From positions 806,001 to 870,000 of the forward strand of contig JAFEVB010000008.1 of the NCBI GenBank assembly GCA_032629725.1: a stretch of 64,000 bases of DNA. Reading direction: 5' to 3'. Position numbers and translations under genes: made by a program. Below, in pieces: positions 10,988-22,159 of this stretch. The DNA is from Gremmenia infestans. Its lineage: Eukaryota > Ascomycota > Leotiomycetes > Helotiales > Hamatocanthoscyphaceae. Position 1 is the stretch's first letter. Each line of letters starts with the position of its first letter. The notes below the pieces were generated by a model. The model worked only from the letters and a program-made list of their open reading frames with translations, was not told the origin of the DNA and ran no database searches.

Positions 10988-12228
10988 GATGTTTTTGTGG
11001 AATTTAGTGGAAATTTAACCTATATTTCCTTATATTAGCCCTTTCGATGCTCATAAGCTTGCCTCTCCGTGGACGAAAATAGTGACGGAATAGACAAGCG
11101 AGTGTTGGTGCCTTTATCCTCTCTTCCTTTGTCTTTTCTTCCTTTCATTTCTTTTATACTCAAAGTATATTATTAAGAGTAATATAACTGTCGATGTATG
11201 CTAATACCTTAAGAATGCGATCTGTTTCTGTGACCATGAAATCCTTTTGTATAAAGTGTATTATTTATCAATTGCCACGGAAGAAGCTGTATTTGCATTC
11301 TAGAAATTTGAAATCTCAATGTTAGCAACTCAAACTACTACAAACCATCAATATATGCATATATATGAATGAAAGATAAGGAGCCGTTTGAATTCCAGTA
11401 GAATTTGCATCACTTAAGTACCTAGGTAAGGAATCAATCAGCAGCCTTCGTTCGTTGATTCATCTGACATTAACTTTAGTAGAAAGATACTATAAAAGAG
11501 GAGGACAGGCTGGGCGCGGACTTTAAAGTTCTAATATCGCGTATAATCGCTTTCTTTCAAAGTCTGAAACTGGGTCCCTTTTGACTCCATATTACCTGCT
11601 GTTGAGACCATTCAGAGGGTTTGCTGAGGCTTTGTTGAAGCCAATCTCTTTATATACTAGCATCAAAAGAGTGATCTTGATATAATGCAGATCTATGCTA
11701 GGGTAAAGAGCCACTTATAAATGTAGGACCTATCCTTTCAACGTCAGAAGGACCCAGTTTCAGACTTTTAAAAAAGCGGGTATACGAACGTTGAAAATTT
11801 TGTATCCGAAGTATTAGCCAGCTAATAAGATGATGAAGTTGTGAACAACTGTTCCTACTTAGGACTTCTCCATTTGCCAAGCATTGGCAAGCATTGGCAA
11901 GCAACCTCTTAGTTAGAGAATCGAACAGTGGAACACGCGATGAAAACTCCGGAAACCCGGAGTTGGATCAAATTTAAGCGCTTTGCTGACTGAGTGGAAT
12001 CACAATTGCCGAGACAGGTTTCCTGGCAAATAGATCATGCTATTTATGAAACTGGATACATGTGACTTGTCTTATCGAGTCTTCAGGGGCTAACAGAAAT
12101 TGACTCTGATGGAGTGCCGCTTTACAGAAATTACCCGCTGCTTTGACTGATGGAAGAGCCTGATCACACAAGGCTGCGAAAAGTCAATGTAATCAATCAA
12201 ATCACTCAACCAGAAACCTATACCCATA
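10988..12228. other. AT-rich, gene-free tract upstream of SEN54
   Basis: No gene-like frame except a 68-codon open frame inside the inverted repeat described separately. The sequence has many TA dinucleotides and few long open frames, as expected of RIP-mutated DNA. The last ~100 bases are probably the SEN54 promoter and leader. Confidence 0.45.
11540..11786. repeat. Long inverted repeat, possible MITE-like relic
   Basis: The arm at 11540-11585 is repeated in inverted orientation at 11743-11786. A 19-bp core is identical (11559-11577 and 11750-11768), and the flanks match with scattered differences. A ~157-bp AT-rich loop separates the arms. No target-site duplication or transposase is evident. 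A non-autonomous terminal-inverted-repeat element, or one snap-back end of a larger element, would fit. Confidence 0.6.
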
Positions 12229-13611
12229 ATGGCAGACCTAGATGATGATGCGCCTCCTACCTCCTTCCAATCCCAGGCCGAAGATAACGATCCTAGCGAG
12301 GAGACACAAGATTTCCGCTTCCTTGCAGCACTTACTTCGAAATCCGGTCAACTTCCCAAACGGGGCGAAAAAGACTTTGAACCGCATGGCACGAAACACC
12401 AAGATGGAGTTCTAGAATCTAGTAGGCAGGCGATGCATGACGCTTTATCGTACACGAGATTTCACAACCCGAAGAATCATAATAGGGGGTTCTATTACGG
12501 AGAAGGAAGCTTGCAGAGAGATGAAATACTGGGAGAAGAATGGAGGAAAGGCTTAGATGATGACCACGTCGTTGTTGTTGAATCTGCGAGGGGTACACAT
12601 TTCAGGTCTATGGGAGCAATGAATTTGGGTCAGAGGCATGGAGCTTTGTGGCTCTTGCCAGAAGAGGCGCTCTACCTTGTTGAGAGAGGAAATCTTGATC
12701 TATGGTGGCCTACGCGATCATCGTTCAATGGCATGATTGAAGAAGATGAGGAAGGTGTACCAAAGAAAACAAATCATGATGATGCGAGCGAGGTCGATGA
12801 AGGTGCTCCCATGAGTCTGCAAGCAGCCTTTGCTATGCTGCTTGGCAATGATACCGAGAGGGGCAAGGTCAGCCAGGATAGGTACACGGTTTATACCAAT
12901 CTCAAGAGGAATGGTTATGTCGTGTTGAGAGCACCAGATTGGGACCCGACAAAGCCTGGCAAAGCACATAGCTTTCAAGCTGTTGAGCCTTTGGAGGAGT
13001 CGTCTCCAAGTATCTTTAGTTGGCTCTTTGGAAGGCTATTCTCCGAACCAGAGGTAGATCATTTACCATATGGGCCATTAGTAAAGCCTGGGATGTACAG
13101 ATCATACAATTCGATCTATCGACAAATTGCCGTTATCCCACGTCACAAGCCATTGCCTACGCCAGAGGACCCTGCAACCTCATCGCCCGTTGACGACCCA
13201 TATCGTGTAATCTTTCACTTATGGAAACCAATCAGAGTTCCTAATTTCACAAAAAGCAATCCAGGAGTTCCTGATTTTCGCGTGGCAATTGTCAACGCTC
13301 GCACGACTTTCGTTCCGTCGCTCAGTCAGGTCACGTCTTTGTTAGAGAGCACGCCTTGGGACCCACCAAAACCAGGACAAGGCATCAAAAACACGTACCA
13401 AAGACTGAAGCACGGCTGGCGGAATGTGGTTTTGGCAGTAATTGACCAGGGTGTCATCAGCTATTTGCGGCTTGGGGAAACGGCATTTGGGGAAGAACAA
13501 TTATTTGAAAGGTTTGACCAGGGAAGCTTTCGAGGCAACAAGCGAGGTCGTGGCGGTGGGCGAGGCAGAGGGCGTGGCCGTGGTGGAAGAGGGAGGGGTG
13601 GTGGAAGATAG
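12229..13611 (+). CDS. SEN54: tRNA-splicing endonuclease subunit Sen54
   Basis: A single exon encodes 460 residues. Sen54 is a structural subunit of the nuclear tRNA-splicing endonuclease that excises introns from pre-tRNAs. Two blocks mark the N-terminal domain: ALWLLPEEALYLVERGNLDLWWP (about 140-162) and DRYTVYTNLKRNGYVVLRAPDW (about 217-238). A C-terminal fold segment, VPDFRVAIVNARTTFVPSL, follows. The last ~25 residues are an RGG/RGR box, unusual for the family and suggestive of RNA binding. No catalytic triad is expected in this subunit. The start ATG follows a short A-rich leader. An intron-containing tRNA gene, a substrate of this enzyme, lies 1.2 kb upstream, probably by chance. Confidence 0.88.
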   Translation: MADLDDDAPPTSFQSQAEDNDPSEETQDFRFLAALTSKSGQLPKRGEKDFEPHGTKHQDGVLESSRQAMHDALSYTRFHNPKNHNRGFYYGEGSLQRDEILGEEWRKGLDDDHVVVVESARGTHFRSMGAMNLGQRHGALWLLPEEALYLVERGNLDLWWPTRSSFNGMIEEDEEGVPKKTNHDDASEVDEGAPMSLQAAFAMLLGNDTERGKVSQDRYTVYTNLKRNGYVVLRAPDWDPTKPGKAHSFQAVEPLEESSPSIFSWLFGRLFSEPEVDHLPYGPLVKPGMYRSYNSIYRQIAVIPRHKPLPTPEDPATSSPVDDPYRVIFHLWKPIRVPNFTKSNPGVPDFRVAIVNARTTFVPSLSQVTSLLESTPWDPPKPGQGIKNTYQRLKHGWRNVVLAVIDQGVISYLRLGETAFGEEQLFERFDQGSFRGNKRGRGGGRGRGRGRGGRGRGGGR

Positions 13612-14459
13612 GCTTTGGCGTTACGATTCGACTTAGATTAATAAAGTGTATCACAAGCTAGAAGAGGGTTGGGGGCTTTTGGGGGTGCGAAAAAGTCAAG
13701 GCACCCGGCTACATGCAGCTTGACAAACTCAGAAATTTAGCACGAAGGTCGGTTGCCTTGGCTTGTCCTAATATAAAATGAAAATAGAATAGGCAGTTGA
13801 ATGAATTCAGGGTCTCTACTTTTCACGCTCTACGTCTCTGCACTCTATGCTGCATTACAAATTGCATTACTGCAGTTGCAGGCGGAAGTACGAAAGACAG
13901 TTAGTAGCACCAGGTGGCGCTGTAATAAGCCGAACACCTCATCACTTTAAAGACCAGCGCGATACACTAACGGGCTATTATAATTGCTAATTCCAGGCCT
14001 ATCAAAGCTCTTCTATCTACCCTATCGTACCTTACTATACTTAAACCCCCTACTTTGTATTCAGCCTACGTAACTACCGTATTAGCTACGGGGCCTTACC
14101 TTACTCGCCCAACCTTGGTAGTCGAAGAGAGAGAGAGTGTGTGAGATGGAGAAATAGAGAGAGAGAGATAGAGAGCCGGAGACAGAGAGACAGAGAGAGA
14201 GCCTGAGCCACAACTTTCTTCAAGGCGAGACACGCTAAGACAGGTCTGATCCCGGATACGTACCTAAATCGTAATCATAGTAATTCACACTCGCTTCGAG
14301 CACTCTTTCCTTTCCTCCCTTCTTTCAATTTCCCTCCCTCATTACAGTACGAATTACTGCTGCTCTCTCTCTCCCGCCCCTTCTCTCTCTCCTCTTCCTC
14401 ACGCTTGCATTTATTCAACCTTTCAACCTCCAACCTCTTGACGCGTCTCTCCTCGATCA
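13612..14459. promoter_or_regulatory. Intergenic region with GA- and CT-rich tracts
   Basis: Contains a purine tract of GAGA/GACAGA repeats at about 14125-14205 and a complementary CT-rich tract at about 14360-14400, just upstream of the next gene. These could be promoter GAGA elements or a hairpin-forming pair. No gene is visible. Confidence 0.45.
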
Positions 14460-14693
14460 ATGTCGGCCACCCTCTCGTCCAGCTCAGAGTCGTTAACCAG
14501 CCGGAGTACCGAAAGTATGGAGCTCGACGCTTTCATCGACCAAATGCAGGGAGAAAGTCCGTAAGTAAAACTAATCATACCATTCTTTTTTTTCTTCTTC
14601 GTTCGCTGCTACTCAATTGCCGCTTGCTGCATTTCTTGCCGCGTTTCCTGCCTCTGCTTGTCGCGCATCAATACATTCATTCCTCTCTTCTTA

Positions 14694-14734
<41 letters not shown>

Positions 14735-16797
14735 ACTTATCTTTTCGCTGCGCTTTGCTTATTCACACATTGGTCTCAATTCTGATTCGTGTCATCTTGG
14801 GCTCCCAAACATCTTCATTCATTGTCACTTCCCTTGATTGCTATGCAGGGCGCAGTAATTCCTTCATCGCGAACGCAACGCAACGCATAAGCGACGAGTC
14901 GTTCTATTTCTATTTTCATCCATCACTTAATGTTACATAATTCATATTGCTACGCACACTTTTCTTCACACCCCCAATGTTTCATTTTGAGCGTCGTTTC
15001 CTGTTTCCTCATTTTTCGTTCCTCATTCCCTTTTCGCTCGTTCCCGTCGCTCTTACCCGACACGTGTTTGAGCTTGCTTTTTGAACTCTTGTTGACTAAG
15101 CTCAATTTAAAACCATAACACCTGCTAATATCGACAACGATTGCAGAACTTCAGGATCCGTCAGAAACTCGCCCGTTCGCGAAGACGCCGAAAAGGGCAT
15201 AATTGTCGACACACCAGGAGTTCAGATGGCCGACGCATCCGCCATCCTACTCAACCCCGACGAGGAAGACGATGAGGATACCGTAACTCCATACTACAAG
15301 AGAAAGCGCGCCTCGGTCAATTACAACTTGGATGACTTGGGCTATGACAAAGTTCCTCAAGGCATGCCGACCAGTGAGCCTGCTGCAAAGAGGTCACGGG
15401 GGGGCAGTCCCAGGATTCGTGGAGTCATCATCGGTGTCTGGCGTGATTCGAGTGAGCCCAATGATGCGGATAAACACGTGATCTATGGTTTCATTGACAT
15501 TCACGACCGGCTACGTACCCGGATCTACGGGATGAATCGTAGGGGCGATGAGCTCGTTGGTAATATCCCTACGGGCGCTGGAGGATGCTGGGTTACGTTT
15601 CCACGAGTCATCTTCGACGATCACCTAATGGCACTCAGTCCCGCCGAGATCAAGGAATATGTCAAGCTGCGATCCGAAGCCAAGCCAGAAAACACGCCCG
15701 AAGAGCGACAAGAAGCTGATCAGAAAGCCGTTCTCAAGGCAAAGCAAATCGTTGCGGATGACACGGCATCTCCGGGCACTCGGCCCATGGCGCATCGCCA
15801 ATCTCTTGGGCGGGGCGGTCGGGGTGGCCATCGCGAATCGCTCCCTCGCGAGCCTCGCCAAACTCTCCATAAAGCGCCAAGTTTCCAAGCCGTCAATGCT
15901 GCCAACATGCAAACTCCCAAAGCATCGCCATTCGCTGAAGGAACACAAGGGACCCCAGGGACACCAGGAAAGCCGCTTGGTATTCTTCTGGGCTATTGGT
16001 CTGAATCTGATGAGCCTCGTCTAGAAGACAAGCACGCCGTCTTTGGTGTTCTCAGCGGCACCGACTGCTTTCGAGTCAAGGTCCAGAGGGTCACACGCGA
16101 CGGTCGCTATGTTGATGGTAACTTTCCCATTGGCGCCGGGGCTCTGTGGCTTCATTACGACAAGGTTGTCTTTGAGCCCCACCTTGCTAGTTTGAGTCGC
16201 CCTGAAGTAAAGGAGTATTGCCGCATTCGTCAAAAGGATCTCGAGAACAGAGAGTCTGAGAAGGAGCGCAAGGCCAATGAATTAAAGGCTGTCGAGCAAG
16301 CAAAGGCTATTGTAGCCCAGGAAGGTCCCAGCAACGGGGTTGAACAGCCTCGTGTACCACCACTTGAGATGGAAACCCGCCATAGCGCTAGGTCCGAGCT
16401 TAAGATGGCTGCTAGACAACAGGTAGAGGCTGATGCGACGGCGGAGAAAGCCAGAAAAGAGAAAGCTGAGGCCCTAGAGAGACAACACGAGAAGTCGAGA
16501 AAGGAAGTCGCCATGGCAGAGGCTGTCATCCAGGAGGCTGCACAACAAGAACTGAAGAACAACATTAAAAAGCTCAACAAAGTCTGGGTTGCACAACAAG
16601 CCGCAACATCATCGACCTCCCCGAGACCAGCAGTAGCTCCCGTAGCTACGGAGGAAATCAAGTTTCACAACGGCATCAAGTACGAGCGCAAGCAGAACGG
16701 TCCATTCCAGGGAAAACTTGTTAGTTCTGCACAGATCTTGAGTATTGATGGCGAGGATTACGTTGAGTACAGAGTTTTGACGAAGCCCGTCTTCTAG
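14460..16797 (+). CDS. Uncharacterised protein with a duplicated domain and coiled coil
   Basis: Proposed exons 14460..14560 and 15147..16797 encode 583 residues. If the first exon is wrong, translation begins at 15226 (523 residues). I do not recognise the family. Two copies of a ~85-residue module are visible, at about 124-209 and 310-395. Both have the order G(V/I)(I/L)(I/L)GxW, (S/D)EP, DKHxx(F/Y)G, R-rich strand, (N)(I/F)P(T/I)GAG, W, V(I/V)F(D/E)xHL, LSxxE(I/V)KEYxx(I/L)R. Each is followed by a Glu/Lys-rich helix. A Lys/Glu/Ala-rich coiled coil covers about 445-510, and a compact C-terminal block, IKFHNGIKYERKQNGPFQG, ends the protein. The N-terminus is acidic and Ser-rich with a KRKR patch. 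The 586-nt first intron is unusually long for this locus and carries a (CTAT)n microsatellite. Confidence 0.7.
14694..14734. repeat. (CTAT)n microsatellite
   Basis: About ten uninterrupted copies of a CTAT tetranucleotide, inside the long first intron proposed for the duplicated-domain gene. It should be polymorphic between isolates. Confidence 0.9.
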
Positions 16798-18227
16798 TTG
16801 GTCATCGCCAAAAGTGTCACTCTTTTCCACGGCAAATGCTTGCCACTGGTTTTTGATCCAGTGCTCTTTATGCTTGTAAGGATTATTCCCAAGGCTTTTG
16901 TTTTTCGGAGTTGTGCTTTCCATGGAGTTTGACGGCTGTTGGGCATATTTCAACATGGTGTTTATATCCACAGGGTATTCTTGGGAGTATAGCATTGCAA
17001 TTGCACCTAAGATGGTGTTGTGTTGTTGAATGGTATTGCCTGAAAACAGCACCCTTGGACTGTTTCTTTATGGTATAGAATGTATTTCAAGAGGGATATT
17101 GATATCGCAAGCACTCAACCCTGTGTATCAAAAAGCAATAAGATTTGCATTATAGACTATATTCTGCTTCGTACTCCACAATTTCGTGAAATGATAATTT
17201 TATTGCATGGTCTTTTGAAGAAATCAGTCTCGTCTTTATTATCCTCAAGATTGCACAGACCAAAGCACTTTAGGGGTCCTCGACGAGAAGTGTACCAATT
17301 GAGATTTGGCTTGGTCTAGCTAATCAAACGGATAAACTTCAATACCTTGTGAAAATTCATAGTCACTTGATAATTAATCGAGCCGGCCTTTCAAGTCAAA
17401 ACGGTTAGCTGAGGGGAGGGATGCTAATAATGCAAGCTAAGCAAGCTACCTACGCCCCCTTCCTCTTAAGTTAATGATGCTCCAGACAGCAAGACAGCAG
17501 TTAAGCAAGAATCTTACTCGAGTATGATGAACCAACTAATCTCCACATAAATTTATCCGTATCCGTATATGGACAGGCTCAATATGCATCAGGTCACTTG
17601 GAAGGAATAGCAGGATGGTTTTGTAGGGTTTTTGATATTTTGCTTAACTATATATATTGGGGGCGGGAGGGGTAATGGTTAAAGTACATTTTGGGGTATG
17701 TGTTGGGCAGGGGGTTGTTGGGTATTTTGAAGGAGGCAAAGAACCGGCAGATGTTGTATCTGTTAGCTTGAAGATCGAACACTGTTGAATGTTAGGATGT
17801 GCCATGAGCGTAAATTTTGAAATGTTGAGTGTAGGAAATGTATTAGGGGTAGATTTGCAGGGGGGGCTTTGTGAATTTTGGTATAGATCCGATGTACGAG
17901 TATTAATGCAGGGGTAGATGTGGAAGGGGCCAATGTGAATTCTGTTGTAAACGTAATTTACGAGTGTTAAGGCAGGGTGATGGTGGTGGTGGGGTGTCGA
18001 GCGGGTTTGCAGGTGGGTGTCCAGGAAGTCGCGTCAGTTCTACTGTTGTTTATCAGTCAGCTAAAACAACTATGTGAGGTATATAGACTGCTTACTTGAA
18101 GTAGTGAAAGCTGATAAGAACTATCCATAACGAAGCTAGAGGATTCCCAGAAACGGTGATGGATGGGTGTCGAAACGTGGAGGTTGTACTCTCAAAGGGG
18201 CTCATCTCGTTCGATAGAAGAGAAGCC
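16798..18227. other. Convergent intergenic spacer with a degenerate duplication
   Basis: Gene-free DNA between two 3' ends. A G-rich unit of about 65 bp at 17846-17910 is followed directly by a diverged copy at 17911-17974. Both start GGGGTAGAT and share TGTGAATT and TACGAGT(A/G)TTAA. Nothing else is interpretable. Confidence 0.45.
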
Positions 18228-21200
18228 TCATTCCGAATAGTCTTCATCCATCGAGGATTCTTCTTCTTCCTCGTCAGAAATAGCAGAGTCCCAATCGTCA
18301 TCGTCTTCTGCTACGTGACCCTCCTCGTCATCGCTGATATCTATAGACTCAGCGTCATCTACTTGTTCATTAGTACTTGGATATAAATAAAGGGAAAATG
18401 CTACCTCGAATGTCACACTGGAGCAATTTAGCTTTGTCTTCTTTGCTAAGACTGTCCTGCATAACAGCGCCGATTTTCTCTAATTTTGACTCCTGCACTA
18501 TTTACGAATGTTCAGTCTCGGCTCAATTTTCAGGGAGCAAGGAAAACCAACATTCTAGAATCGTGTCGTCAATAGTGCCTTCGACGACAATCTTGACGAG
18601 GTAGGTCTTCTTGGTTTGACCCATCCGATGGACGCGCCCAAAAGCTTGGTTCTCTCTGCAATATAGTCAATGAATATCACTTTGTGTCTCGGCGTTTAGT
18701 GACTTACGCCGCTAGATTCCACCACAAGTCCCTTGGCTATGTTAATTGATAGTTACCAAAAATAGTCGAAGAAACTTACACTACTATTGCCCGATTAGCC
18801 CAGGTTAAATTAAGCCCTATACTTCCACATCTCAGCAGCATAATCATGACGTGAACTTCTTCGGCATCCTTGAATTCTTTGACAGCTGCGTTCCGTTGCA
18901 AGTCGTTCATGTCTCCCTTTAAGCTGTAAGCAATAGAACCGGGGCTCTAGACAAAAGACTTACGGAGTAGTAGACAAATTTGATGTTCTGCTTCTGCAGC
19001 ATTGCGCCAATCATAATGGCAAATAAGCTCCATGAGGTGAAGACAACAATCTTGTCCTCTGGGCACTCTTTCTGCCAATCTTTGATCTGGACGATTGTTG
19101 TGTCTAGCTTAGCTGTTGGTAGTATATTGACCGTGCCCGCGTCAAATGACTTCATCCATTTTACAGAAGATTCTTGACTAAGATTTGGCCGAACGCCCAG
19201 GAAGTCGGTAGCCTGCTTCGGCAATGAGGATCTTTTCTTGCTCTGTCTTCTCGATGTCTTCTTTCGCTTTGGCTTATCAAGACGCAGGATATCCTGGATT
19301 AGTTTATGACATTTGGGACAGAAATCCTCCTTGCGAGGTATGAGTATCTCTTAGGTCTTCTTGATGTGCATAAGGGAAGAGGAACTTACTTCTCCATTGT
19401 CCGTCACGACATGCTCCATATTTATTTTGATGCATTGGTCGCAGAAAAAATGATTGCAACCCTTGAGTCTGACAAGATCTTCAATTTCGCCACTTTTGCA
19501 GAGGCAGCAAAGATGATTCTTCCGGATAATTGTTCTCTTTGGCTGTGAATATTTTTCGACCCTCTTTGCCCTAATCCAGGTGTCGATATCTATTTGAAAT
19601 ATTATAACCGGGCTTATAGATAATAGCAAATCTAGCACTTACGATCAATGACGCCCTTTGCAACACTCTTGGCCTTTGAAACCTCCTTTGGATTACTGGA
19701 TTCCAATTGTAAGCTTTGGGTTTCCGACCGGAGACTTTCTAGTTGTAAGACGGAGGACATCATCTAATAAATAGGTTAGAAGCTGATCTTTAGTGAAGGA
19801 TTGGAATCGAACCTGAATCTGCTCGTAAATGAGATCAGGATTCGCTACCAATCTGCTCTGATTAGCTTAATACCAATACTGAATTCTGCGATCTACTGAC
19901 TGTCTCAGCCGTGTTATTTGTTGAAGCCAATTGCTTAGGTCGTATAAGCGACTGTCCTTCGCTAGTGTCTTTTTCTTCCGTTGCATTCGAAGATCTGCAA
20001 AGCGTTGTTTAACGAATTGAGTAAGGAGCTGTTCAGGTTGCGTTGGCTTCACTGTCAGGGTGTAGCTGTGTGGTTCGTCAAGAGGGACGAGCCTTTTGCC
20101 CATGATCTGATCCTTGTAGGTACGACTTTCGAACTGTTACTCTTGAACTCTCCGCGACCGGATAAAGAAAGGATGTAACAAGAAAGAAGAGGGGAACCAA
20201 CCGCATCATTACATTTGACACAATACTACCGAGATCTTGCGCCGTTTCATTACCCTGATATCATGTCAACACAAGCAAGAAATCAGAAGAATGAACACGA
20301 ACATCAGTATCCTCCTTGGCATTTTTGCAAAGGCGCGTTTTAAACCTTGAGAAGACAGACCTGATCAGCTCGGTGGACCTCAGAACACTTTCAGGACGAC
20401 TTACTCCATAGACGTCACACCCTCCATAAGGGGGTGTTTCAAATAGCAGAACAAGGGATAGAACTCTAAGCAAAGTCAAAATCACAACTTCATTAATAGC
20501 CAGAGAACTGCGCACCTTCGTAACAATTTTGAATGGGAGTCTAAAAAAAGGTTAGATACTAAATGGTTCAGAGAAAGACTTCGAAGACATACCCCACTCA
20601 AAGCCCACCTAAGCTCTCCCTTCAATGCAATCACCGCTTGCGTGATTTTTGAAGAATAATTTTTGATGTTATGCTATGTTTATTAGCAAAGTTGAGAAGC
20701 GTAGAATGTTGCTACTCACTGCTTCGTCTAGAACGATCTTGTAGCAACATAAGGTTAGTAAATGTCTTTTCTTCATCGGCGAATAAAAGTGACTTACCCG
20801 GTGCCACTCAATTTGGTGTAGGAGTCCTCCCCCCTCCTCCTTGGAGCTTGCCAAGACAGCATTGTAAGATGCAATAACAACATCATTGGCTGTTAGTCGA
20901 CGAATTGTATTATTATTCGCATCCTTGGAACTGTAGAGAATTATTCGCCTGAGTTTGGTGTGTAATTCCGCTTCCAACATCCATTGATATTTCTTTAATC
21001 TATCAGTCAGAAAATCCTATATGAAACTTACTCAAGAAGCTACTTACTAAAGACCTTGGGACTACCACCAAAGTAGTCTTGACCTTTTTGACGCCTTTTA
21101 CGGGTGGGTTTCCGACCATGACCTATGATGTTAGTGAATTTAGTGTTTTCAAGTGTGAGATTTCCATACCGCAAGTGCCTGTATAGTTTTACCCAGGCCC

Positions 21201-22159
21201 TAGGACACGTCAGTAAGTTTCTTCAGACCTGTCTGTAGACAAGCACCTACCATGTCATCAGCCAATATACCACCGAGTGGTCCCTCCTCCAAGCACTCTC
21301 TTGCGATCATCCAACCAGCACCAATCAATTGATGATCACGAAGCACTATGGGGTTTAGTAGTAAATTCGGGCAGCGAAGGGGTTACCTACGGGTAGTCAT
21401 GCCTTTCAAACTCCAAAGCTTGCCTGACGCTCCCACTTTCTTAAGCCCAAAGCTCTTGCGAGACCTTTCAATCTCATTAACATCTGTCCCACGTTTTTGG
21501 ATATCTATCGTAGGATTCTCAGCCAGGAATTTCTTGAAAATAGAGTTCTTCTCTTTGACAGTTGTGACATTGACTAGTACGTCGATCGGCTCCGAAGTAG
21601 CACGACGTAGAGAATTGTTATCATTCCTGATCATATCCTGAAGTATGGCCCCGCCAGCACCTGCTTGGATCTGTGTAGCGTTTGCATTGGACTTCCTTGG
21701 CCTCTTACTAACTTGGTCCTTTTCTTCTCCTAGCTCACGCTGTCTTTTGAAGTACTCAGTCGGGTTTTTAGGCATCGATCTCCGGCTTTTCTTCTCCTTG
21801 GGAGGGCTAGGAACGTTATGGGTCTCCTCGATGGATGCTGAGACTTTCGGAGTAGATATTTCAAGGTTCTCGGTCACCTTCTCGACCTCAAATGGTGTAT
21901 CTGTAGTAGTAATTCCAGCAACAAGATCCACTTCTTCGCTCTTCACTTCCACCTTGACATCGTGCTGGGGGATTTCGTCTATGTCCATGTGCGCAGCAGC
22001 AGGTGCCTTACTCTGCATAGGCGATGCGAGTCCCGAGTTGACTTGTGTGATATCATTGGTAACAGTATGCTGTGTCTGTATTTTTTGATCTGATGACTCC
22101 TCCATTTTGATTTTGGGTTCGTGTGGAATAATGCCAACCGCGCTCAGTTCTGTATCCAT
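18228..22159 (-). CDS. SNF2-family ATPase with internal RING finger (Rad5/Rad16/Uls1-like)
   Basis: Reconstructed as 21 exons and 961 residues: 21391..22159, 21251..21345, 21170..21199, 21048..21122, 20798..20992, 20720..20737, 20593..20673, 20516..20540, 20405..20465, 20303..20345, 20202..20254, 19901..20125, 19813..19852, 19763..19643, 19589..19390, 19329..18964, 18916..18780, 18731..18708, 18655..18552, 18497..18405 and 18358..18228. Every junction is in frame. Helicase motifs in order: ILADDMGLGKTIQAL (about 283-297), VVVPRSL, LDEAH (391-395), LRWALSGTPIQN, the CxxC...CNHFFCDQC...FCPKC RING (about 638-684), IVVFTSW, GLNLTWANRAIVVDLWWN, and QAFGRVHRMGQTK (about 855-867). The N-terminus is Ser/Glu/Lys-rich with a likely nuclear signal, and the tail is strongly acidic. 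Family knowledge: nuclear DNA translocases with ubiquitin-ligase RINGs in repair or chromatin work. I see no HIRAN domain, so the exact ortholog is open. A 5' UTR intron (about 22170-22583) is likely. Confidence 0.85.
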
